Shown here piece after piece: positions 53,559 through 63,141 of a DNA stretch of 64,000 nucleotides. The DNA comes from Arenibacter antarcticus (lineage in GTDB: Bacteria > Bacteroidota > Bacteroidia > Flavobacteriales > Flavobacteriaceae), in contig NZ_CP166679.1 of the NCBI RefSeq assembly GCF_041320605.1, positions 868,001 through 932,000 on the forward strand. Reading direction: 5' to 3'. Position numbers and translations under genes: made by a program. The notes below the pieces were generated by a model. The model searched no databases and was not told where the DNA came from. It was given only the letters and a program-made list of their open reading frames with translations. The first letter of the stretch is position 1. Every line of letters starts with the position of its first letter.

Positions 53559-54476
53559 ATGAAAAAAACAATTTTAAGCAGCTTGACCCTTCTCTTTATT
53601 GGAACCATCTGGGCCCAGAGCATAGAATCTTTTCCAGTAACAGACCAATGGCTTGCAAAAATAGAGAGTAGCGCCCCTTCCGCTCCACGCGTAAAAGCAA
53701 ACACAAAGAAAGTACTTGTCTTTTCGCAGCACACTGGATTTTATCATTGGACGGCACCACACAACAATGAAATGCTAAAAATATTAGCTAAAAAAACAGG
53801 CGCATTCGAGGTTCACATTGCCTATGACATCAACAGCTTCGATAGAAAAAATCTTAAAAAATATGATGCCATTATATTGAACAATTCCAATCCAGCAGGA
53901 CCTAAGCGCGATTTGTTCTGGGACCTTTTAAAAAAGAACAGCAGCCTTTCTGAAGACGCTATTGTAAAGTTGGCAGCTGAATACGAACAAAATCTAATGG
54001 ATTATGTGGCAAAGGGAGGGGGTCTAATGATATTACACGGAGCGATTACTGTACAGAACATTTCTATAGAATTCAGTAAAATGACCGGCGGAAGTTTTGA
54101 TTATCACCCCAAACAACAAAAAATGCACCTAAAGGAAGTAGACCCCAACCATCCATTGGTCGAGGCTTTCAAAGGTAAGGGCCTTACGCATGTAGACGAA
54201 CCCTATTTTTTTAAGAACGCCTATTTCGATTACAATTTTCGACCCCTTTTGTATATAGAAGCGGACCAACTGGAAGGCGTAAAAGAGGCGGTTAGCAATA
54301 ACACCATTTATGTCTCTTGGATAAAGCGACATGGGAAGGGGAGAGTATTTTACAGCTCCCCATCCCATAATGCCCAAAGCATGGAGAATCCAGAATTACT
54401 CCAGTTCTTCTTGGATGGCATGCAGTATGTTGTAGGAGACTTAAAGGTTGATGACAGTCCTATAGGTAAACCCTAA
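53559..54476 (+). CDS. Exported ThuA domain protein
   Basis: This 305-residue protein has a signal peptide (about residues 1-19, ending IWAQ) and a ThuA-like domain of the glutamine-amidotransferase fold. Conserved segments are FSQHTGFYHWTAPHNNEML (about 51-69), DAIILNNSNPAG and GGGLMILHGA (about 154-163), and the closing KGRVFYSSPSHN. ThuA proteins go with disaccharide and 3-keto-sugar metabolism in several bacteria; the exact reaction is unsettled. It follows the LacI gene by 9 bp, so it is co-expressed with the regulator, and a strong terminator follows. Confidence 0.88.
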   Translation: MKKTILSSLTLLFIGTIWAQSIESFPVTDQWLAKIESSAPSAPRVKANTKKVLVFSQHTGFYHWTAPHNNEMLKILAKKTGAFEVHIAYDINSFDRKNLKKYDAIILNNSNPAGPKRDLFWDLLKKNSSLSEDAIVKLAAEYEQNLMDYVAKGGGLMILHGAITVQNISIEFSKMTGGSFDYHPKQQKMHLKEVDPNHPLVEAFKGKGLTHVDEPYFFKNAYFDYNFRPLLYIEADQLEGVKEAVSNNTIYVSWIKRHGKGRVFYSSPSHNAQSMENPELLQFFLDGMQYVVGDLKVDDSPIGKP

Positions 54477-54509
54477 CCTATTGTTCTCAAAAAAAATTTA
54501 TTTATAAAA

Positions 54510-54536
54510 AATGCGCATCCTAAATAGATGCGCATT
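54510..54536. terminator. Bidirectional terminator between thuA-like and uxaC
   Basis: AATGCGCATC (54510-54519) and GATGCGCATT (54527-54536) form a perfect 10-bp stem with loop CTAAATA. An A-tract on the left and TATT on the right suit both convergent genes, best for uxaC on the minus strand. Confidence 0.85.
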
Positions 54537-54588
54537 TATTGTTGTATTCCATATCTAGTCGCTCTATAAGGGCTTCCTGTAACGTGAA

Positions 54589-55995
54589 TTATTTATTAAA
54601 ATCAAAATAGGTTTTGGCGTTATAATAGGAGATATCCGAAACAATCTTGCCCAACCATTTTTCATCGGCGGGCAATTCGCCCTTAACCACATCCTTTGCG
54701 ATTAGATTGCACAATATTCTTCTAAAATATTCATGCCTGGTAAAGGACAAAAAGCTTCTAGAATCGGTCAGCATTCCTACAAAACAGCTCAATAGCCCCA
54801 TATTGGACAAGGTATCCATCTGTTCTTCCATACCGTTTTTTTGATCTAAAAACCACCAGCCAGATCCAAATTGCACCTTTCCTTTTACCGAACCATCGTT
54901 AAAATTTCCCACCATAGTGGCTATAACTGGATTATCTGAGGGATTAAGATTATAGATTATGGTTTTCGCCAACTGATCGGAACTATCCAGTTTGTTTAAA
55001 AACCCACTTAAAGCCCTGGCTTGGGAAAAATCGCCTATGGAATCAAATCCCGTGTCTGGACCCAATTGGGTCAATAATCTTTTGTTATTATCGCGTATGG
55101 CTCCAAGGTGAAACTGTTGCACCCACCCCATTTCATGATACTTTGTCCCCAAAAATAATAACACTTGTGCTTTAAAATAGTGCACTTCCTCTTGAGAAAG
55201 AGCAATAGCATCCTTAGCCTTTAAAAATATATTTTTCACGTTGAAGGCGCCCTCTTTAAAGAAATACAATTGCTCCAACCCATGGTCCGCCAACCTGCAG
55301 CCGCGTTCATGAAAATAATGGATCCTATTCTCCAAAGCAGCCAACAAATCCTCATAACTGTTGATCGTTACTCCGGAGGCTTCCCCCAATTGGTCCATAT
55401 ACTGCAAATAGGCCTTACCTCCCTCTATCGCAAAAGTTTTATCTGGTCTAAATGTTGGATAGACTTTAGGGGAAATTCCTTGCTCTAAAATACTTTTATG
55501 ATGTTCCAAAGAAGATATTGGCTCATCTGTAGTACACAAAGATTCTACGTTCTGCTGCTGCAACAACCCCAAGGTGTAATGCGATTCTTGTTTCAATTTA
55601 GCATTGGCTCTTTCATAAATATCTTCTGCCGTACTAGGCCCCAACAATTCGTGGATACCAAAATAACGCTGTAATTCCAAATGTGTCCAATGGTATAAAG
55701 GATTCCTTACGGTATAAGGGACGATATTGGCCCACTGAACAAACTTTTCTTTATCGGTAGCATTTCCCGTAATATATTTCTCATTGACCCCCATACTTCG
55801 CATTGCCCTCCATTTATAATGATCTCCTGCCAACCAAGCTTCACTAATAGTTTCAAACTGATGGTTTACCGCTATTTCCTTAGGAGATAAATGGTTGTGA
55901 TAATCTATGATAGGCAAACTTTTGGCATAATCGTGATATAGCCGCTCGGCAAAATCGCTTTGCAATAGAAAGTTTTCATCTAGAAAATTCTTCAT
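54589..55995 (-). CDS. uxaC: Glucuronate isomerase
   Basis: UxaC isomerises D-glucuronate to D-fructuronate (and galacturonate to tagaturonate), feeding uxuB and uxuA. The 468-residue amidohydrolase-superfamily enzyme has the N-terminal PIIDYHNHLSPKEIA (about residues 29-43) with the metal HxH. The YKWRAMRSMGV segment is at about 60-70, and LGAIRDNN and FGSGWWFLDQKNGMEEQM lie near the C-terminus, as in UxaC. Length matches the family. It is separate from the main operon but in the same cluster. The cytochrome-fused gene ends 110 bp upstream on the same strand. Confidence 0.96.
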   Translation of the reverse strand: MKNFLDENFLLQSDFAERLYHDYAKSLPIIDYHNHLSPKEIAVNHQFETISEAWLAGDHYKWRAMRSMGVNEKYITGNATDKEKFVQWANIVPYTVRNPLYHWTHLELQRYFGIHELLGPSTAEDIYERANAKLKQESHYTLGLLQQQNVESLCTTDEPISSLEHHKSILEQGISPKVYPTFRPDKTFAIEGGKAYLQYMDQLGEASGVTINSYEDLLAALENRIHYFHERGCRLADHGLEQLYFFKEGAFNVKNIFLKAKDAIALSQEEVHYFKAQVLLFLGTKYHEMGWVQQFHLGAIRDNNKRLLTQLGPDTGFDSIGDFSQARALSGFLNKLDSSDQLAKTIIYNLNPSDNPVIATMVGNFNDGSVKGKVQFGSGWWFLDQKNGMEEQMDTLSNMGLLSCFVGMLTDSRSFLSFTRHEYFRRILCNLIAKDVVKGELPADEKWLGKIVSDISYYNAKTYFDFNK

Positions 55996-56105
55996 GATTT
56001 AAATGCATTTAGGTTATTATGGTACGTCTGGTAATTGCTATACTATATTTAACATCCACAAGATAAAACATCCACAAGTAAAAGTGGTAAAATCAGCCAT
56101 TTTCC

Positions 56106-58361
56106 TTAGGGAGCGGGTTGAATCAATTCTTTTAATTCTGCCTCGGTGTACTCCATACCGCTTTTCGACTTTTGATCGCGAAGCGATTTAATTTTCGCAG
56201 CTTTCAAAGAGCGGGACCGATTGGAAAAGGCATTGGTTATGTATGAAATTATATCAGCAATATCTTGATCGGATATATCCCTATTATTCATAAGACCAGG
56301 CATTTGATGATCCAAATCGTATAATTCCCCATGTATTAGCAATGGCCCTTTTAAACCGTGGAGCATTATTAAGCCTAACTGTTCTAAATGTGTGGAAATA
56401 TACTCGGAACCAACCAGCGATGGCGCCAATCCAGTAATTCCCTCTCCACTGGGGGAATGGCAAGATGCACATATCTGCCTGAACAGGGTTGCTCCATTGG
56501 TCCTTGAATCTGCTTTTGCTATTTTTTGAGAAAAGATAAAATTAGGCTTATCATTATTTTTACGATCTATACTTGTCGCTAACAAGGTGAGTTCTCCCGA
56601 ATTCTCATTATCTCTCCTCTTCTTTAGATAAATATCCAGTGGCTCTAAAATAGATTCAGCACCGCTTACAATAGCCTCCTGGACTATTTCATTGTCGTGA
56701 TAATTTTGAACCAATTGATATACAACAGGAAAAAATAATTCCTGATCCAAATCTGCCCAAACCCCAATAGTTGATGATAAGTATAGATCTATCATTCCCT
56801 CATTGCGACCAAGCAACTTCTTAAAAATATCATGGGCCTTGGACAGATTTTCCTTTTCCACAAAGTTTTCCATTAAAACAAGCCCATGTGCCACCACCTC
56901 AGCACTAGAATCTTGTACCACTTTGTATAAAAAGTTAAAGGTTAAGGCATCTAAGCCATGCAAGACATACAAAGCGTGTATTTGGCCCAAAGGATTATTG
57001 CTATCTATAGCCAATTTCTGTATTTCGGGAACGACCTCTAGTTTGCCTTTATGGATTAATAATTGTTGGGCGCGATCGCGAATCCATCCATTGCTATCCA
57101 ATAAGGCTGTAACAAGTTCCTTCCCTGATAATACACTAAGATCTATAGCTTCCCTTTCTGGTACATTGGAATTTTTAATTCTCAGTATCCTACCGTAATC
57201 CACAATAGTATCCAATTGCTTTTGGGCCGATATTTTTTTTAAGTAAGGACTTAAAAAAGCATAATGCTGAATAACCCCTCGATGCATATCTACCACATAC
57301 ATATTACCATCTGGTCCGTTGGAAAGGTTTACAGGACGGAACCCTTCATCGGTAGAAGCCAAAAATTCTTTACCCTGCCATGCCTGATTGGCCTCTACAA
57401 GACCGTCCTTAAATGAAATGATATTTCTTTTAATTGCATTTATCTCAGGGATGCATACAAATACGTTTTGATCATAATCATCAGGGAACATCCCTCCTCT
57501 ATACACCAAAGGGCCACAGGCAGCAGTTACTCTGGTCAATAAACTATCCTGATCCAGAACACCTTTCTCATAACCCCTATTAACCGATGCGGCATGTAGT
57601 GGGTAAACGCGTTGATCTTTGGTCAGTACCTGATCCACCCCATATTTTGGAACCATAAATTTATTTCGAACCAATCTATTGGGCAACACATGATCTCCCA
57701 TTAATTGGGTGGAATTATTGTTGTAATAGAGTCGGCCAAAATTATCATGGGAAATTCCCCATTGTCCTCTTAGGGTTGTGGGTTCCTTTTTCCAAACACC
57801 ATTTTTTCGCTGATATCTAAAGTTCGATTTTGCATTGTAGATCCAATTGTCCACATTCATCATTAGACCATTGGGCTGATGCTCTGGGTTGCCTACGGTT
57901 GCATACAACGAATCTACCAACACCTTGTTTTTAGGTTTATCATTTTCAATTTCCACATACCATAAATTGGGTGATTCCACATACAATAGTCCCCCATAAA
58001 CTAAGGCCAATGCGCGTGGCATCACTAGGCTATCCAAAAAAGGTTTGGCATGGTCCATAACCCCATCCCTATCCAAATCCTCCAAAATCTTGATAGACCC
58101 AGTGCGAAGTGCTTCCCCTGTGCCCTCCAAATTCCGCATAAATCCGGGCATTTCGGCCACCCAAATTCGCCCTTTATCATCAAAATCCATGGCAACGGGG
58201 GCCACCAAAAGCGGTTCTGAGGCAACAACCTCTAAAGCAAATCCATCTTCTATGGTATAATCTTCCAACAAAACCACTGGCTCATCAAAAGAAGGGCTAC
58301 AAGAAACAATAAGCAGCAGCAAAAAAAAATATCGTGTTAATCCCATAAATAGTAATGACAT
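56106..58361 (-). CDS. Cytochrome c-fused dehydrogenase-like lipoprotein
   Basis: This 751-residue exported lipoprotein (lipobox LLIVSC, Cys about 21) has a beta-propeller dehydrogenase-like domain (about residues 35-400, with GRIWVAEMPGF, NGLMMNVDNWIYNAKS and GPDGNMYVVDMHRGVIQH). HEAT-like helices follow (about 420-600), then a cytochrome c domain with C631-AS-C634-H635. This is the same layout as 17026-19674, though the two are divergent paralogues. Substrate and partner are unknown; the position beside uxaC suggests a sugar or sugar-acid substrate. Two possible starts exist, M1 and M6; M6 gives a more usual short lipoprotein signal. Confidence 0.85.
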   Translation of the reverse strand: MSLLFMGLTRYFFLLLLIVSCSPSFDEPVVLLEDYTIEDGFALEVVASEPLLVAPVAMDFDDKGRIWVAEMPGFMRNLEGTGEALRTGSIKILEDLDRDGVMDHAKPFLDSLVMPRALALVYGGLLYVESPNLWYVEIENDKPKNKVLVDSLYATVGNPEHQPNGLMMNVDNWIYNAKSNFRYQRKNGVWKKEPTTLRGQWGISHDNFGRLYYNNNSTQLMGDHVLPNRLVRNKFMVPKYGVDQVLTKDQRVYPLHAASVNRGYEKGVLDQDSLLTRVTAACGPLVYRGGMFPDDYDQNVFVCIPEINAIKRNIISFKDGLVEANQAWQGKEFLASTDEGFRPVNLSNGPDGNMYVVDMHRGVIQHYAFLSPYLKKISAQKQLDTIVDYGRILRIKNSNVPEREAIDLSVLSGKELVTALLDSNGWIRDRAQQLLIHKGKLEVVPEIQKLAIDSNNPLGQIHALYVLHGLDALTFNFLYKVVQDSSAEVVAHGLVLMENFVEKENLSKAHDIFKKLLGRNEGMIDLYLSSTIGVWADLDQELFFPVVYQLVQNYHDNEIVQEAIVSGAESILEPLDIYLKKRRDNENSGELTLLATSIDRKNNDKPNFIFSQKIAKADSRTNGATLFRQICASCHSPSGEGITGLAPSLVGSEYISTHLEQLGLIMLHGLKGPLLIHGELYDLDHQMPGLMNNRDISDQDIADIISYITNAFSNRSRSLKAAKIKSLRDQKSKSGMEYTEAELKELIQPAP

Positions 58362-58587
58362 AGTACTTTTTTATAGGTATCCTGCCGGAATAGAACAATT
58401 TACTTACTAGTAAACAAGGCTCTATCAACAAGCTATAAAAGCACCAATAAATTAAAGAACACTAAAATAGCACAGTACCTTTGAAAATGCTAACCTAATA
58501 AAATATTTTTAAGCTATAAAGGGAATAAAAGAGTCATCCGATTTTTAATTTATGGACATAGAGGTTGTGGGAATGGATTTATTAATT

Positions 58588-59001
58588 TTAAAGGCGGCTA
58601 TCATCTGTCTCCAATTGATGGATCAAATTCTTTAATTTTGTATTTGAAAGGGGTTTTTCAATAAAATCCCTGACCACCTCATATGATTTGGCCCTTTCCA
58701 GATCCCTAGCATCTATGGAGGAACTCAGCACAAAGATGGCCACCTCACTGGCCTTGGGAAATTTACTGAACTCATCCAAAAATTCCCAGCCATCCATTAC
58801 GGGCATATTAATATCTAAAAATATAAGGTCGGGCAAATTTGTAATAGTACTATTTGCAAGCACCATATTCTCAAGGGCCTCTTTCCCATTTTTATACACC
58901 ACCACATTGGAGCAGTAATTATTTTTCTTGAGCATTATTTTAATGCCAAAGACAAATATAGTATCGTCATCTATTATGCAGGCTTGCTTAATTGTTTTCA
59001 T
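58588..59001 (-). CDS. Single-domain response regulator
   Basis: This 137-residue protein is a CheY-like receiver without an output domain. The phosphorylated aspartate is D63 (FLDINMPVMDGW). The acidic pocket is D11-D13 (CIIDDDTIF), the switch serine is in FVLSSSI (about 95-101), and the lysine is in IEKPLS. Its start overlaps the 3' end of the kinase gene by 14 bp, so the two are translated together and are probable partners. Output must be by protein contact. Which pathway they control is unknown. Confidence 0.92.
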   Translation of the reverse strand: MKTIKQACIIDDDTIFVFGIKIMLKKNNYCSNVVVYKNGKEALENMVLANSTITNLPDLIFLDINMPVMDGWEFLDEFSKFPKASEVAIFVLSSSIDARDLERAKSYEVVRDFIEKPLSNTKLKNLIHQLETDDSRL

Positions 59002-62000
59002 GCCTAAAATAAGTTGTAAAATTCGCCCCCTTATCTACTTCGCTTTCTACTTCTATTTTACCCCCCATAGCCTCCACCTGATTCTTACATAAAAATAACC
59101 CTATCCCTCGAGCATCTGGATGTTCATGAAAGGTCTTGTACATCCCAAATATCTTGGAACCATATCGTTCTAAATCGATCCCCAACCCATTGTCCTTAAT
59201 ACTTAAAAAGACAAAATCACCATCTATGCCAGCAGAAATAATTATTTTATGAGCTCGATCTAAAGACCTGTATTTCATGGCATTGGTTAACAAATTAAGG
59301 ATTACGCTTTCTAAATAAGCATGGACCACAAGCACTTTAAGATCTTTATCGACGTGGATTTCTATAGCTGAACCTGATTGTTTGGCCAAGGGTTCTGTTG
59401 ACTTAACCGCATTTTTCACATTTTTCAACAGGTTTTGAAAACTTAGAGTAGAACTCACTTTTGAGTTTATTTCGACTATTTCATTTAAGTGATTAATAGT
59501 TTCATTCATATTTTCCGAAACCTGTTTTACATTCTTATAATATTCATTTTTAACCACTCTGGGATAATCCTGCTGTGCCAAATCTAGGAGCATTGAAATA
59601 TTACTTGTATGGGACCTTAGGTTGTGGGAAACTATATGTGCAAAATTGATCAATCTATTATTATGCTCGGAAAGATTATCTGTCAGCATTTTTTTATCCG
59701 AAATATCCTGAATCTGAGATACCAAGTGCGTAAACTCGCCCGAATCATTTCTAACAGCGGCCAAAGCAATCTGGACCCATACGTATTTGCCATCGGCATG
59801 GATATATCGCTTCTCTATTCTAAAATTTTCCCGCTTGCCTACCGCTATCTCCTCAAACAAATTAAAGGTTGTTTCTCTTTCCTCGGGATGGGTTAGTTGG
59901 AAAATAGATTTTTTGAGGAGATCCATTTCTGAATATCCTAAAATCTCACAGATCCTAGGATTTACCTTTTGCAATTCTCCTTCCAAATTAATTACCATCA
60001 TCCCGATTGCGGCATCTTCAAAAGTCCGTCTAAATATTTCCTCGCTAAAACCAAGATTTAACTGCATTATTTTGCTTTCATTTATATCCTGTATAAGCCC
60101 TGCCAAGCGAACGCATCTACCATTTTTAAATTCGGGCACACCGATCATTCGCATCCACTTTAAATTTTTTACCATGGTAATTATCTCTATCTCAAAGTCG
60201 AACTTCTCCCCATAATCAATAGCATATTGAATGGCATTGGTTAAGGCTTTACGATCCTTTTCCTGTACGAAATTGAGAATAGAAAAATCGAGAGAGTGTG
60301 GCTGGTAATTATCTGCCTCCAATATTCGTTTTAGATTATCGCTCCATTCTACCATTTTTGTTTCGGGGTCTATTTCCCAAGATCCCAATTTCCCAATTAT
60401 GTGAGACTGTTCTAGTCGGTCTTTATAATTCAATAAAAGAAGCTCGTTTTTCTTACGCTCCGTAATATCCTCTATTTGGGAGACAAAATGAAGGTACTCC
60501 CCTTTTTCATTCTTTACGGCCGATAATGAAACATGAGCCCAAATAATATGTCCTTTTTTATGGATGTACCGCTTCTCTAGGGTATAGAAATCCCTTTTCC
60601 TATCCATAAGCTGGGACATTAAGTTCTCAGTCTCCTCTAAATCGTCAGGATGGGTAATATCAAAAAAAGACAATTTACGTAACTCCTCTTCAGAATAGCC
60701 AAGAATAGCTGTTGTCCTAATATTCGATTTTTGCAATTTTCCCTTTAAATCGATAACGGCCATTCCAAAAGGGGAATGTTCAAAGGTGAGGCGCAACTCT
60801 TCTTCTTTTACGGCCAATTCGTGTGCTGCCTGCGTTTCCTTATCCACATCCTGAAAAAACCCGTACAACTTTGTGCATTTACCATTTTTAAAATCGGATA
60901 TCCCTATAATTCGAGACCAAAATGTTCTTCCGGCAGTATTGACTACTTGTAAAACATGATTAAAATCTTCCCCTTCTTCCATCGCCAATTTCATGGCATT
61001 CCTCATTATTTCACGATTTTCTCCTTCCTTAAAATAGGAAAATATATCATCTAGAGCAGGGGAATAATCTTCTGGCACACCTGCCATTTCTTTGATCAAG
61101 GAGCTCCATTGAGCGGTATTTGTTGCCATATCTAACTCCCAGATTCCTATTTGTGCTGCATCATTAATTCGCCCTATTAGAGCTGCATTATGCTGCAATA
61201 CCATTTCATTCTGTTTGCGTTCCGTAATATCCAGCACTTGTGAAATATAATGTATAACCTCACCTTCTTCATTATATATGACAGACAGGGTGGTATTTGT
61301 CCAGATAACAGATCCCTTCTTATGAATAAACCTGTAATCCATCCTTAAATGTTGACGTTTACCTTGCAACAATTTTTCAATACACCCCCTATTTAGTTCT
61401 AAGTCCCCGGAATGGGAAATTGCAGCCAGATCTATTTGCTGCAATTCTGCTTCGGAGTAACCCAAAATATTACAAAAACTGGCATTTGCCTGCAATAGTC
61501 TATTTTCCTTACTCAAAAAAGCCATTCCTACCGCGGAGTGGTTAAAAGTCTGCCTAAACTGCTCTTCCTTTAATATAACTTTTAGTTGTGACTTCTCTAT
61601 CTGATCTACATCTTGTAAAAGGCCATATAACCTAATACACTGTCCATTTAGAAACTCTGACAAACCTGATAGGCAAACCCATTTTACATCCCCATTGTTC
61701 GGTTTTATCTTTATCAACTCTTTAAATTCCATGGGCCTAAGAGTCGCTTCCTCAAAAAGTGTTTGAATATGAGCCCGACTTTCATCGTCCACAATAAACT
61801 CTAATCCACGTTCTAATGTGGGCTTAAAATCTGCTGTCACCCCATGTATTTGTCTGGTCATTTTACTCCAAAAAATACTATTTCGCTGAAGGTCTACTTC
61901 CCAATGGCCAATATTAGCTGCCTCATTGGACCGTTCCAAGAGGTCTTTATATTTAGTAAGAAGTAGTTCACTTGTCTTCCTATGGGTAATATCATAATGC

Positions 62001-62776
62001 ATCCCAGAAACTACCTTAGGATACCCCTTATCATCGTATTTTGTAATTTCACCTTTACATAAAACCCAGATCCATTGTCCGTCTTTATGTCGCATACGAA
62101 ACTCAAGTTCATACAATTCCCTTTTTTCAATATGATTATCTAGGCAAAGTTGAATTGCCTTTTTATCATCAGGGTGCACGAAGTCATAGAATACCTCAAT
62201 GGTAATCGGAGGTAACTCGGCCAAGGTATAACCTATCATCTCTGCCCACCTTTCATTACAAATTACCTCACCTGTATTTAGATTACCTTCCCAAATTCCA
62301 AGGTTTGCACCTTTAATGACATTTTTGAAGCGTTCCTTTTTCTGCTTGAGCTGTTTTCCACTTTCCACATATTTATCCAAGCAGATTGCAATGCCTAATA
62401 AGCGATTAGTTTTGGTGAATTCATCATATACGATAGCCCCTTTTAAATTTAAGGCTATGGTATGGCCCGCTTTGTGTTTGCATTCTATATCTACGTTAAA
62501 AGGATATGTTTTTGGATCGGAAAGATGGCTATGATAGGCATCAATAATGATTTGTAGATTTTCTTGGTTTATTAAGGAATACCAATCAAATGTTTGTTGC
62601 TGTGTAGGTACTGGATCAAAACCTAGCAGTTGCCATAATTTAGTATTTAAAAACCCATGTTTTGGATTCTCAAGATTCCAATACCACAATCCATCAAGAA
62701 TATCCTGGCCCATTAAATTAAAAAACAGACTTTCATTCTCTGTCAAGGCATTAAACTCCTCTTGTAAACCATTCAT
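58988..62776 (-). CDS. Sensor histidine kinase with eight PAS domains
   Basis: This 1262-residue soluble kinase has no membrane segment or signal peptide. Two PAS domains (about residues 20-135 and 148-268) are followed by three tandem copies of a ~250-residue two-PAS module (about 275-525, 530-776, 782-1028). Each copy starts with an IGxWEVD-type PAS and then has an FEHSPxGMAVI-type PAS, ending VSQIxDITERK. The kinase core follows: phospho-acceptor H1051 in VSHNLRSHTSN, the N-box NLLTNAMKY, and DNGLGIDLE, FGMYKTF and GIGLFLCK for ATP binding. The sensed signal is probably cytoplasmic (small molecule, redox or light). The overlapping receiver gene is the likely partner. Confidence 0.93.
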   Translation of the reverse strand: MNGLQEEFNALTENESLFFNLMGQDILDGLWYWNLENPKHGFLNTKLWQLLGFDPVPTQQQTFDWYSLINQENLQIIIDAYHSHLSDPKTYPFNVDIECKHKAGHTIALNLKGAIVYDEFTKTNRLLGIAICLDKYVESGKQLKQKKERFKNVIKGANLGIWEGNLNTGEVICNERWAEMIGYTLAELPPITIEVFYDFVHPDDKKAIQLCLDNHIEKRELYELEFRMRHKDGQWIWVLCKGEITKYDDKGYPKVVSGMHYDITHRKTSELLLTKYKDLLERSNEAANIGHWEVDLQRNSIFWSKMTRQIHGVTADFKPTLERGLEFIVDDESRAHIQTLFEEATLRPMEFKELIKIKPNNGDVKWVCLSGLSEFLNGQCIRLYGLLQDVDQIEKSQLKVILKEEQFRQTFNHSAVGMAFLSKENRLLQANASFCNILGYSEAELQQIDLAAISHSGDLELNRGCIEKLLQGKRQHLRMDYRFIHKKGSVIWTNTTLSVIYNEEGEVIHYISQVLDITERKQNEMVLQHNAALIGRINDAAQIGIWELDMATNTAQWSSLIKEMAGVPEDYSPALDDIFSYFKEGENREIMRNAMKLAMEEGEDFNHVLQVVNTAGRTFWSRIIGISDFKNGKCTKLYGFFQDVDKETQAAHELAVKEEELRLTFEHSPFGMAVIDLKGKLQKSNIRTTAILGYSEEELRKLSFFDITHPDDLEETENLMSQLMDRKRDFYTLEKRYIHKKGHIIWAHVSLSAVKNEKGEYLHFVSQIEDITERKKNELLLLNYKDRLEQSHIIGKLGSWEIDPETKMVEWSDNLKRILEADNYQPHSLDFSILNFVQEKDRKALTNAIQYAIDYGEKFDFEIEIITMVKNLKWMRMIGVPEFKNGRCVRLAGLIQDINESKIMQLNLGFSEEIFRRTFEDAAIGMMVINLEGELQKVNPRICEILGYSEMDLLKKSIFQLTHPEERETTFNLFEEIAVGKRENFRIEKRYIHADGKYVWVQIALAAVRNDSGEFTHLVSQIQDISDKKMLTDNLSEHNNRLINFAHIVSHNLRSHTSNISMLLDLAQQDYPRVVKNEYYKNVKQVSENMNETINHLNEIVEINSKVSSTLSFQNLLKNVKNAVKSTEPLAKQSGSAIEIHVDKDLKVLVVHAYLESVILNLLTNAMKYRSLDRAHKIIISAGIDGDFVFLSIKDNGLGIDLERYGSKIFGMYKTFHEHPDARGIGLFLCKNQVEAMGGKIEVESEVDKGANFTTYFRHENN

Positions 62777-63071
62777 ATGCGCATCATAAAAATAAACCTA
62801 TGTTCATAAATATATTGAATTTTAATCAAAATAGTTTCAATTATAATAATCCAGTATACCTTTAGTTATCCTTATCGACAACCAGTTATATTTAATCGTT
62901 GAGCTCCATCAAATATTGGCAATCATAATATCGACACCATTAAAAGGGATAACTATATTTAGACAAAATATCTTTATAAATCAGAAAAATAGCTTCTCCA
63001 CACCATGAAGATGAATTTATATTACATATGGCCCTTCGCCTGAGTTATAGAGACAAACCTGTTGAAAAACA
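62777..63071. other. Intergenic region upstream of the kinase gene
   Basis: No gene is seen on either strand. The stretch is very AT-rich and should contain the kinase promoter, but I could not find a clear TAnnTTTG box at a fitting distance. Near-complementary AGTTATCCTT and AAGGGATAACT segments lie about 70 bp apart and are probably chance. Confidence 0.35.
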
Positions 63072-63109
63072 AATAAAGGCTCCAAAATGAAATTTCTGGA
63101 GCCTTTATT
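63072..63109 (-). terminator. Terminator of the PEP carboxylase gene
   Basis: AATAAAGGCTCCA (63072-63084) and TGGAGCCTTTATT (63097-63109) form a perfect 13-bp stem. On the minus strand it is followed by a T-rich stretch (TTTGTTTTTC). It lies about 30 bp after the stop. Confidence 0.88.
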
Positions 63110-63141
63110 AAAAGTAATTTACAATGTAATACAACCGATAG

